From the NCBI GenBank assembly GCA_964344255.1, contig CAYFMQ010000014.1, positions 16,682-80,681 on the forward strand: DNA of 64,000 bases, read 5' to 3'. The DNA is from JAJFIE01 sp964344255 (lineage in GTDB: Bacteria; Pseudomonadota; Alphaproteobacteria; Rhodospirillales; Casp-alpha2). Of the stretch, positions 52,698 through 60,318 are shown piece after piece (within the stretch, counting starts at the first letter, position 1; the number at the start of each line of letters is the position of its first letter). The notes below the pieces were generated by a model, which had not been told where the DNA came from, made no database searches, and saw nothing but the letters and a program-made list of their open reading frames with translations. Position numbers and translations under genes: made by a program.

Positions 52698-53237
52698 TCA
52701 ATTCAGGAAATTCTGTTCTGCCGCCGGTTCCGTCAGGGGGTTGTGCATGTCCCAGGCGCTGCCGATCATGGTGTCGAAGGCTTCCTTGTAGCGGGCCAGT
52801 TCGATGTTCTTGGCTTCCAGTTCCGCCTGCAGCCGGGCGACACGCTTACGAAGCGACACGACCTCCATATCGACGACGGTGCGGATAGCCGTTGAAGCGT
52901 TGGCGCTCTGGTGGGCGGAAAAATCCAGCACGGTTTCGAAGGACTGACCAAAGCGTTCCATCAGGCGTTTCGCCATGAGAAAGGCGGCTACCGCCTCACC
53001 CTCGCTTCTGGACGTGGTCAGCGCCAGGATCTTTCTCAAGCGCCGCAAGTCGAAATCCCGGATGGCGTAGAGGTTGGGATTGTCCGGGTTGATGAGAGGA
53101 TCGAAGGTCAGGTTGAGCTTTTCCATCAGCCGTTTCGCCATCAGAAACGCCGCGATGGATTCGCCTTCGTTTTCATTTGCCGTTAATGCCAGTATTTTTT
53201 TCAGGCGGCTTATGTCGTTTGCTCTATGATCAACCAT
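52698..53237 (-). CDS. DUF2786-like protein with two tandem repeats and a coiled coil
   Basis: 179 residues. Residues 8-49 and 63-104 align without gaps over 42 positions, with 24 identical. The shared core is KILALT, EGE and AAFLMAKRLME, which resembles DUF2786 (a short helical domain of unknown role). Residues about 125-160 form a heptad-like coiled coil (VVSLRKRVARLQAELEAK). No signal peptide, so cytoplasmic. Nothing here states the function; the duplicated helix pair plus coiled coil suggests a protein or nucleic acid scaffold. It diverges from the SMP-30 gene. Confidence 0.72.
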   Translation of the reverse strand: MVDHRANDISRLKKILALTANENEGESIAAFLMAKRLMEKLNLTFDPLINPDNPNLYAIRDFDLRRLRKILALTTSRSEGEAVAAFLMAKRLMERFGQSFETVLDFSAHQSANASTAIRTVVDMEVVSLRKRVARLQAELEAKNIELARYKEAFDTMIGSAWDMHNPLTEPAAEQNFLN

Positions 53238-53304
53238 CCGTCTTCCATCGGTGATAGGTTATGGTGAGGCATCATGGACGGCTTAAGTTAAAAAAAGGAT
53301 TAAA

Positions 53305-54183
53305 ATGAACGCGATACCCCTTGATGAAACACGCTGCCACCTGGGCGAAGGCCCGGTGTGGGATTCAGACGATCAGGCCCTCTACTGGGTGGATTCATTA
53401 GGTCCCACCCTCTACCGCCACGACTGGGAAAGCCGGACGACGAAGCGCTGGGACCTTCCCGGCGACAGCGTCGGCTCCCTTGCCGTGCGCCAGACCGGTG
53501 GACTGATTCTGGCCATGGATCAGGGCTTTTACGCCTTCGATCCGGAAACGGGAAATACCGAATTGATCGCTGAGCCGCTTGCCGGGCAGGAACATTCCCA
53601 CTTCAACGACGGCAAGGTGGACCGCTCGGGCCGTTTCGTGGCGGGCGGCGTCAACGGCGCCGCCGGAACGGGCCAGGAACCGCAGCCTGTGTGCGGCATG
53701 TTCCGGTTGGATACGGACCTGTCCGTTTCGCAGGTGCTGGGAGAATTCGCCTGCTTCAACGGCCCCTGCTTCAGCGCGGACGGCTCTCAGTTCTTTGTCA
53801 CCGGCCGGGGTGATATGGATTACATAGAAGCCTTCGATTACGACGGTGATGCGGGGACTGCAACGAACGGTCGGATCATCGCCACGGATCTCGATCCCGA
53901 TGGCGCGACGGTGGACAGCGAAGGCTGCCTCTGGTCAGCCCAGTGGGCGGGAGGCTGCGTGCTGCGACTCACACCCGATGGCGAGACTGTGCACCGCATC
54001 GCGTTCCCGGGCCACGTCGTCAGTTCCGTCATGTTCGGCGGGCCGGCGCTGGATACGATCTTCGTCACCACGCTGGGCAGGCCCCATTGGGGCACCACGC
54101 CTGAAGCCCCTGACGCGGGCGCGGTGTTCATGATCGAGAGATCAGGATTCACAGGCTTAGCTGAACCCAGGTTCATGGGGTGA
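53305..54183 (+). CDS. SMP-30/gluconolactonase-like protein
   Basis: 292 residues, a six-bladed beta-propeller of the SMP-30/LRE family. The metal site is visible: Glu in HLGEGPVWDSD, Asn in SHFNDGKVDRSG and CFNGPCFSADG, and Asp in PDGATVDSEG. These enzymes hydrolyse sugar lactones with a divalent metal. No signal peptide. The SixA-like gene follows 18 bases later on the same strand, so they are probably co-transcribed. The substrate is not known. Confidence 0.87.
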   Translation: MNAIPLDETRCHLGEGPVWDSDDQALYWVDSLGPTLYRHDWESRTTKRWDLPGDSVGSLAVRQTGGLILAMDQGFYAFDPETGNTELIAEPLAGQEHSHFNDGKVDRSGRFVAGGVNGAAGTGQEPQPVCGMFRLDTDLSVSQVLGEFACFNGPCFSADGSQFFVTGRGDMDYIEAFDYDGDAGTATNGRIIATDLDPDGATVDSEGCLWSAQWAGGCVLRLTPDGETVHRIAFPGHVVSSVMFGGPALDTIFVTTLGRPHWGTTPEAPDAGAVFMIERSGFTGLAEPRFMG

Positions 54184-54201
54184 TAAAAGGGAGAGTCTTG
54201 C

Positions 54202-54738
54202 ATGGCTCATGAAACATTCATGAACAGGCTCTACCTGCTGCGTCATGCAAAATCCAGCTGGAGCGATCCGGCATTGGCGGATTTCGACCGACCCCTCAAC
54301 AAGCGCGGACGGCGGGCCTGCAAGGCCCTGGCGCAATACATCCGGGATTCCGGTATCCGGCCCGAACTGATCCTGAGTTCCAGCGCCAAACGGGCCCTTG
54401 AAACCCTGGAAGCTTTGTTGCCGTCCCTGGATCACCAGCCGGAAATCCGCCTGGACAAGGCAATCTACCACGCCGACGCCAGGGCTCTTAGCGACCATGT
54501 CGCCAAAAACCGGGGCGAAAGCTCTTCCGTCATGGTTATCGGGCATAATCCCGCTGTGCATATGCTGGCGCTCGGCCTCTCCGTTGCCTGCTCGGACGTC
54601 AGCTACCGGGATATGTCGATGAAATACCCAACCGGCGGGCTGGCTATCCTGGAAGCCGAGGGCGAGGCCTGGAGCAGGATGACGCCGGGCGGCTTCACCC
54701 TGATCGACTTCATCAAGCCCCGTGACCTGGCGGATTAG
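54202..54738 (+). CDS. SixA-like phosphohistidine phosphatase
   Basis: 178 residues. The RHA motif LYLLRHAKSSWSDP is that of the histidine-phosphatase superfamily, with an RG motif replaced by RHA as in SixA. Downstream, LILSSSAKRALETLEAL and VMVIGHNPAVHML hold the second Arg and His. SixA removes phosphate from phosphohistidine in Hpt proteins and could tune phosphorelays such as that at 32942-38640, though no link is shown. It is the last gene of the SMP-30 pair and converges with the amine oxidase. Confidence 0.88.
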   Translation: MAHETFMNRLYLLRHAKSSWSDPALADFDRPLNKRGRRACKALAQYIRDSGIRPELILSSSAKRALETLEALLPSLDHQPEIRLDKAIYHADARALSDHVAKNRGESSSVMVIGHNPAVHMLALGLSVACSDVSYRDMSMKYPTGGLAILEAEGEAWSRMTPGGFTLIDFIKPRDLAD

Positions 54739-54744
54739 AAAATA

Positions 54745-56088
54745 TCAGTCCCGGGTAACAACGGACGCTACGTTCCTTGCGGTTTGCCGCCCCGAGAGAT
54801 GAGCGCCCGCAACCATCGACCACAGGTTCGGGCTGCACGCTTCGCCGGCGAACCAGACCCTCTCGCCGACCGGCTCCCTTAGCGTCCGGCGCAGATGATA
54901 GGCGCCTGGTTTGGCCGAGGCGTAGGATCCCAGGGTGAACGGATTGCCGCCCCAGGACGTCACGTGCCCTTTCACGAACTCCTTGTCCACGTCCGATCCG
55001 AACATCCGGCGCAGTTCGGCAAGGCCGAAATCGAGCGCCGCTTCCATGCCTGCGTTTTCGAGCTCCCACGCCAGCCCGCCGCCGACATCGCCGAATGACA
55101 GGTTTGTGCCGCCGATATTGGTCAGCATGCCGAAGCCCCGGGGCGAACCGCCATCGCCCGGCGGCAGCTTGTAAAGAAGATAGCCGTCGTCGCCGGTGCC
55201 GAAAATATTGCGCCGGAACTGAAAGGCGATGTGGTTGTAGAGACCCATGGATATGCCGTGGAACGATTCCTGTTTCTCCACCGGCATCGCCGGCTCAAAA
55301 CGGATGCCTTCGGCGGCCAGCACGCCGGTCGAGACGGTGACGATACAGGCCCTTGCCGCGATCTCGCCGCGGCTGGTATGCACCTTCACGCCCGAACCGC
55401 TCCAATCGATCATGTGAACGGGCGTTTCGAGCTCGACCGGGATACCCTTGGCGCTGTGCGCCCAGACCGCTCCGTAACCTTCCCGGCAGTACCAGTCCGT
55501 GCCGTCCTCGCCGTTCCACCAGTCGGCGGCGGAAAAGTCCGGAAAATCCTTGCCCATGTCCCAGGGGCCGATGACCATGTGCGCGAGATCGTCCCATTCG
55601 CCGCCGCTGGGTACGACGGAGGCGGCGCTGACGTCTTCGCCCCTGCGTCCGGCGCGCGAGATCGCCTGATAGGCCGAACTGAGGGCATCGTTGTAAGCCG
55701 CGTATTCCTGTTCCGTCGCCTCGCGGTCGCCGACGTAGAGCGTTTCCTCATCGGGCGCTTCGTAGATATCGAAACCGTGTTCCCGGCCGTAATCGACAAA
55801 GGGATTGAGGCGTCCGATGTGCAGCCAGTGCGCGCCCATGTCGTAGGGCACGCCGAATATCGAGGTGTCCGTGTAAACGCGACCGCCGATGCGGTTGCCG
55901 GCTTCCAGAACCGTGACGTCCAGCCCCTTCTCGATGAGTGCGCGCGCCGCTGCCATACCGGCGGCGCCGGCACCGATGACCACCACATCGGGCTCCGAAG
56001 CACTGGACAGGCGCGGCCATGCCGATGCGGTTGAAAACGCAGCGCCGAGCTGCAAAAACCGGCGGCGATTCAGATTATTGAAAACCAT
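54745..56088 (-). CDS. Tat-exported flavin amine oxidase
   Basis: 447 residues from the ATG at 56088, supported by AGAGGC eight bases upstream; the frame to 56205 has no basis for a longer start. The N-terminus NRRRFLQLGAAF is a twin-arginine signal, so the folded FAD enzyme is exported. The FAD-binding motif VVIGAGAAGMAAARALIEKG is followed by LEAGNRIGGRVYT and, at the C-terminus, VWFAGEACSPNLWSMVAGAHLSG. It is a monoamine/polyamine oxidase family member, giving an aldehyde, ammonia and hydrogen peroxide. It is last in the exported amine operon, 25 bases after the agmatine-deiminase-like gene. Confidence 0.88.
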   Translation of the reverse strand: MVFNNLNRRRFLQLGAAFSTASAWPRLSSASEPDVVVIGAGAAGMAAARALIEKGLDVTVLEAGNRIGGRVYTDTSIFGVPYDMGAHWLHIGRLNPFVDYGREHGFDIYEAPDEETLYVGDREATEQEYAAYNDALSSAYQAISRAGRRGEDVSAASVVPSGGEWDDLAHMVIGPWDMGKDFPDFSAADWWNGEDGTDWYCREGYGAVWAHSAKGIPVELETPVHMIDWSGSGVKVHTSRGEIAARACIVTVSTGVLAAEGIRFEPAMPVEKQESFHGISMGLYNHIAFQFRRNIFGTGDDGYLLYKLPPGDGGSPRGFGMLTNIGGTNLSFGDVGGGLAWELENAGMEAALDFGLAELRRMFGSDVDKEFVKGHVTSWGGNPFTLGSYASAKPGAYHLRRTLREPVGERVWFAGEACSPNLWSMVAGAHLSGRQTARNVASVVTRD

Positions 56089-56113
56089 GGTCTTGCCTCT
56101 TTTTAGGGCCCTC

Positions 56114-57223
56114 TTATTGCGACGGCAACGCCGGCTGATCGTTGGTGTGGCAATGCACCCCGCCGCCGGCAGCCCAGGACTCCAGCATCTCGATGACATA
56201 GACATCCCGCCCCGGAAAGTAGCTCTCCAGCCGCTTCTTCGCCGCCGCGTCCGTATCCGGATCGCCGAACCCGACGGTTATGACGAAGCCGTTGCCGACC
56301 AGCCAGTTCATGTAGTTGGTATCGAAAATATGTGCGCCATACCGGACGGTTCCCTCGATGGGATCGCGGATGACCGTAAATCCGGCCTGCTCAATAGTCT
56401 CCGCCGCCGCATCGAAGACCGAGCCCGTGCCGCCGTCGCCGGGCCTGCACCGGGATTTGGCCGTGCACATCGACACGCCGACCGTCGCCGGATCGATGAA
56501 CCGGGCGATTCCGTCGACGTGACCGTTGGTAAGGTCATCCTCCGGCACGCCTTCGATGAAGACGACCCGGGAAACGCCGAAATGATGCTTAAGGTCGCTT
56601 TCCGCCTTTTCCTTCGTATAGCCGGAATTGCGGCGCGGATCGCCGAGGGTGCTCCAGTTCAGGATCACCGTATCGACGCCGTTGAATTCCAGGTTGCCGC
56701 GTTCATGCACGATATCGACGCTATCGACCGGCAGGTTCAGGTAGTCGCCGACCGCTACCGGCACCTTGTTATCCTGGTCATAGGGAACGTCGGCGCCGAA
56801 CGCGCCGCCCCAGGCGTCGAATTCCCAGTTCTGGATGCGCATCTCACCGTCTTCGACGACATAGACCGGGCCGTTGTCCCGCATCCACGCGCTGTCGTTG
56901 TCGATGGCGTGCCAGACGATGTTGGCATGGTCGGGATCGCCGGCGGCGGCAGAGATCGCCTTGCGGGCGTCCCTCTCGATGCTGCCGGAAGCGTAGAGGA
57001 TATGCAGCTTTTCATAGCGGGCGATGACGGTGGAGATTTTCGCGAACGCGGTTTCGTAGGATTTTTCCCACCGGCCCGGCCACTGCAGCCAGATCGCTTC
57101 CTGCAACTCCCATTCGGCGGGCACCCGCTTGGACGCGGTTTCTCCTGCTTCGGATGCGGACGGGATGTTGGTTGTCATGACCAGGGCCAGCAGCAGGATA
57201 AACGAAACAACACGTGGAATCAT
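56114..57223 (-). CDS. Exported agmatine-deiminase-family protein
   Basis: 369 residues. A signal peptide (about 1-26, ending in ASEA) exports it, unlike the usual cytoplasmic AguA. Family motifs are WMRDNGPVYVV, ERGNLEFNG, GHVDGIARF and the nucleophilic Cys in GGGVHCHTNDQPALP (C358). Such enzymes deiminate agmatine to N-carbamoylputrescine, or act on peptidyl-arginine. The start overlaps the malate/lactate dehydrogenase stop by ATGA (57220-57223), so translation is coupled. The amine oxidase follows 25 bases later; together they could process agmatine outside the cytoplasm. Confidence 0.86.
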   Translation of the reverse strand: MIPRVVSFILLLALVMTTNIPSASEAGETASKRVPAEWELQEAIWLQWPGRWEKSYETAFAKISTVIARYEKLHILYASGSIERDARKAISAAAGDPDHANIVWHAIDNDSAWMRDNGPVYVVEDGEMRIQNWEFDAWGGAFGADVPYDQDNKVPVAVGDYLNLPVDSVDIVHERGNLEFNGVDTVILNWSTLGDPRRNSGYTKEKAESDLKHHFGVSRVVFIEGVPEDDLTNGHVDGIARFIDPATVGVSMCTAKSRCRPGDGGTGSVFDAAAETIEQAGFTVIRDPIEGTVRYGAHIFDTNYMNWLVGNGFVITVGFGDPDTDAAAKKRLESYFPGRDVYVIEMLESWAAGGGVHCHTNDQPALPSQ

Positions 57224-58192
57224 GCCTCCCCCGCCAATGAGAGCGTCAGGTCCCAGACTTCCGGGGCCAGGTCCACAGGGTCCTGTTCCTGCTTGCCCTG
57301 CCCCGGTATGCGTGCGCCCTCGTCTTTCGCAACGCCTTCGGCGACCTGCCGGACGCGATCAAAAAAATCGGGCGAAGCGCCGGGATCCATCAACAGGTAG
57401 TACTGCCCGAGGTTGTGCGGCGGTGCATCGGGCTCTTTAAGCGGCTGGACATCCAGTCCGGCGGCGCTGCCCGTCATGCCGGCGGCGAGCAGTTCGGCCA
57501 TTAGGCCGAACCCCCACCCCTTGTAACCGCCCATGCTGACGAGCGAACCGGCCAGCGCCGCTGGTGGGCCTGCCCTCGGCGTCCACGGCCCAGCCTTCGG
57601 GAATACGCTCCCCCGCGGCTTTCGCCATGGTGATTTTGCCGAGCGCCACGGTGGTCGTGGACTGATCGAACTGCATGGCGATCCCACCCTCGCCGTCCGG
57701 TACGGAAAAGGCGATGGGATTGGTGCCGATGATGCGGGACTTACCACCCGGGGGCGCGACGACGGGATAAGCGTTGGTCATGCCGATCGCGATCAAGCCT
57801 TCGCGGGCGATCTGTTCCGTGAAAAATCCGAGCGACGTACAGGTATGGGCATGTCCGATAGCCAGGCTGGCGACGCCGTTCTCACGGGCGGCGGCTATCG
57901 CTTCAGGCAGACCGCGGGAAAAAGCCGGTTGGGCGAACCCGTACTTGGCGTCGACAAAGACGGCGGCGGGGCGCAGGCGTTGGACCTCCGGCTCCACATC
58001 CCCTTTCACCCGCCCGCTTTGCAACTGCTGGCAATAGCTTTCGAGATAATAAAGCCCGCAGATGCGGTTGCCGACGGCCTCGGCCTTTCGCACGGCTTTC
58101 GCCACCTCTGCGGCAATCCACGGCAGCGCCCCGTAGCGTTCCAGCGCGGCCTTGGATTTACTTTCGATATCGCCTAAGGATATTTCCGGCAT
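57220..58192 (-). pseudogene. Frameshifted malate/L-lactate dehydrogenase family gene
   Basis: The N-terminal part reads in one frame from the ATG at 58192 (MPEISLGDIESKS, AIGHAHTCTSLGFF, GKSRIIGTNPIAFSVP) to near 57565. The C-terminal part of the same family, LAGSLVSMGGYKGWGFGLMAELL, continues in another frame to a stop at 57220. The join is near 57560, around GRPTS. This equals one extra base or a loss of two bases (or a deletion of that class), with a few residues missing between PTS and ALAG. The C-terminal stop still overlaps the next ATG, so the operon was built for the intact gene. A sequencing error is possible. The family oxidises 2-hydroxy acids with NAD(P). Confidence 0.8.
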
Positions 58193-58263
58193 CGCACACT
58201 CACTATTGTTAGCAGCATGCACGAATTCACGTCGTGCGTCAAGCGGCTGTACCATTGCTCCCT

Positions 58264-59166
58264 TTACTCGAGGCCGTACACTTGCCGCGGCGTCAGGTAC
58301 TCGGGGAATTGATCTATCAGCGCCCGCCTGGTCAGAAAACAGAGGTGGCATGCGTCTGTATAGCCTTCATCGGACGGCACGGCGCAGCTTCTGGCAAGCT
58401 TCGCCGGGCCGCCCTCAATCAAAGGACTGCAGATCGGATGGGAAGAGGCGTCAAACTCGGTCAAAAGCTGTGAAATCGGCTTTTCCCACAAGTTACCGAT
58501 GCTGAGCCCCTGGCAGAAATGGACGTTGCCGAAAGCATCGACATGAACCCTTTCCGGTGATTGCAGATCTTCATCAGGGCACTCCGTGAATGTGCTTGCC
58601 GGACGACGTGGCACGCCATCCAACAACTGATCGGCGGCTCGCCCCCGGAACCTCACCGTCCCGCCCTCGATCGCTTCGCCTTTTTGTCCGGTGGGCTGTT
58701 CGTTCCTTTCCGGCGCCGGTTCATCGATGCGGATGACGTTAACCGGTAACCCCAGTTTTTTGGCCGCGCTGAAGGCGAGCTTGGCCGGCGCGGTCTCGTC
58801 ATCGCTGCCATGAAAGGTGTCGTCGCTCACGCTGAAATCCGAGATCCCCAGCTCGGCGAGCGGCCGCAGCCAGACCTCGGCGTCCTCCTCCGATGTCGCC
58901 CAATAGCAGTTGGTGACGATGCCGGTTTTAAAGCCCATATCCCGCGCCATTCGGAGGCCTTCGACCATCAGGGCATAGTAGAGAAACGGTTCGCCGCCTT
59001 CAAAGTAGATCCACTCGACGCTTCCGGTATCCCGGGCCTGATCGAGTATCGCCCTGATCTGATCACGCGTGAAGGTCCCCTCAGACCGGGGGCTGCAGTA
59101 GAGGAAACAGTGATCGCATTCGTATGTGCAACCGTAGGTGAGAAGGATGTGGATTTGGCTGAGCAC
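58264..59166 (-). CDS. Radical SAM protein with extra cysteines
   Basis: 300 residues. The radical SAM cluster motif CxxxCxxC is at C13, C17, C20 (in TYGCTYECDHC). FEGGEP is the second family motif. The C-terminal third has cysteines in FTECPD, HFCQGLSIG (a GxxxxC after a Gly), ICSPL, SCAVP and ACHLCFL, resembling an incomplete SPASM/twitch auxiliary cluster region. The product is not known; such enzymes often modify peptides. It is upstream of the exported amine enzymes. A small peptide substrate was not seen nearby. Confidence 0.82.
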   Translation of the reverse strand: MLSQIHILLTYGCTYECDHCFLYCSPRSEGTFTRDQIRAILDQARDTGSVEWIYFEGGEPFLYYALMVEGLRMARDMGFKTGIVTNCYWATSEEDAEVWLRPLAELGISDFSVSDDTFHGSDDETAPAKLAFSAAKKLGLPVNVIRIDEPAPERNEQPTGQKGEAIEGGTVRFRGRAADQLLDGVPRRPASTFTECPDEDLQSPERVHVDAFGNVHFCQGLSIGNLWEKPISQLLTEFDASSHPICSPLIEGGPAKLARSCAVPSDEGYTDACHLCFLTRRALIDQFPEYLTPRQVYGLE

Positions 59167-59311
59167 GGCACCATCCCTTTTATGTTCGCCGCCATTTTAG
59201 CAGAGATTGATGCCCGGGATAATGCAGAAACACGTTTCTGGGAGGAAGAGGATAGCGGCTCACATACCTTCGAAGGACAGCAACTCGTCTTTCATGACCG
59301 TGCGGTAACCG

Positions 59312-60223
59312 CTATCGGGCGTATGACGTCAAGTGTTCACGCATGAACAGTTCCGCCCGCCGGATGGCGTCGCGAGCGGCCAGATCGTCCGCCAGGGTTC
59401 GCAACATTTCAGGACGGAAATCGAAACCGCGCCCAACACCGGGATAAACGAACAGTTTAACGTCACGGCCAAGATCCAGCATGGCGTTGACCGCCGTCTC
59501 AATGGAACGGCGACGCTGATACTGATCGTTCTCGCCGATAAAGATCATCGTCGGAATCTTCAAATCATCGACTTCGGTGGCGTACCGGTAAACCTGCATC
59601 GGTTCCGGTGCGTTGGGGTCCTGCATGTGGGGATAATAGGAAACGTAACACGCCGCCGCGTCATCCTGGCGACCCTTGGTGACAGCAACCTTCAATGCAT
59701 AATAACCGCCCCGTGTATGGGAATAGAGGCAGGCCCTGGTCGTCGACACGTCGGGCAAGCTCAGCAGAAACGAAAGCCCGGCGTTGACGTCGTCTTCGAG
59801 CACATAATCATGTTCAATCGGTCGCGGGTCGATGAATCGCCCACTATAGACATCGGGCGCCAGAACGGTGAAGCCCCGCGCCGCAAGGCGCCGGGGGTGC
59901 CCCTGCACCCAATCGATAAGCCCGGCCCTGCCATGCTGGAACAATACCGCGGGATAAGCGCCGGGTTCTTTCGGCCGGTAGAGGATTGCCGGTACTTCGA
60001 TATCGCCGCTCATGTAACTGACATGGCGTTCAACGACTTCGAAGTTTTCGGGTACATCCAGTATGCCGTCTTTCCACCAGGCATCGTCCCACCACCATGA
60101 TTTCTCGATCGTGACCTGTTGGTAATCGAGAGACTGTTGGGCGCTTGCCGGGCCGGGAACAGCCCAGATGACGGCTACCATCAGGCAGAGAATCAGGCGT
60201 GAGGTCCTCTGACGTATCTTCAT
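59312..60223 (-). CDS. Exported dienelactone-hydrolase-like protein with changed catalytic residues
   Basis: 303 residues. A signal peptide (about 1-28, ending ASA) exports it. The alpha/beta-hydrolase core is recognisable: YPAVLFQHGRAG, the nucleophile elbow SHTRGGYY, FIGENDQY and YPGVGRGFDF. In dienelactone hydrolases the elbow carries Cys or Ser and the last segment His. Here these are Thr170 and Arg265, while the Asp (D233) is kept. It may use a different mechanism or have lost catalysis. It precedes the radical SAM gene on the same strand with about 145 bases between. Confidence 0.78.
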   Translation of the reverse strand: MKIRQRTSRLILCLMVAVIWAVPGPASAQQSLDYQQVTIEKSWWWDDAWWKDGILDVPENFEVVERHVSYMSGDIEVPAILYRPKEPGAYPAVLFQHGRAGLIDWVQGHPRRLAARGFTVLAPDVYSGRFIDPRPIEHDYVLEDDVNAGLSFLLSLPDVSTTRACLYSHTRGGYYALKVAVTKGRQDDAAACYVSYYPHMQDPNAPEPMQVYRYATEVDDLKIPTMIFIGENDQYQRRRSIETAVNAMLDLGRDVKLFVYPGVGRGFDFRPEMLRTLADDLAARDAIRRAELFMREHLTSYAR

Positions 60224-60318
60224 GAAACATCCTCAGGATTATCGGGGTCGATCACGTGTGTTACGAACAGGCGGTCCATTTAATACATTATGAATGCCTT
60301 ATATACAAATGCGCCCTC

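Noticed and set aside
54202..54738. SixA-like phosphatase as part of the phosphorelay at 32942-38640
   Set aside because: The family makes it possible, but the gene is 15 kb away and pairs with an SMP-30 gene, so no link is claimed.
55889..57400. A 503-codon open frame on the plus strand
   Set aside because: It runs antisense across the amine oxidase and agmatine-deiminase genes, both of which have clear family motifs and signals. Its translation shows no family and is compositionally odd.
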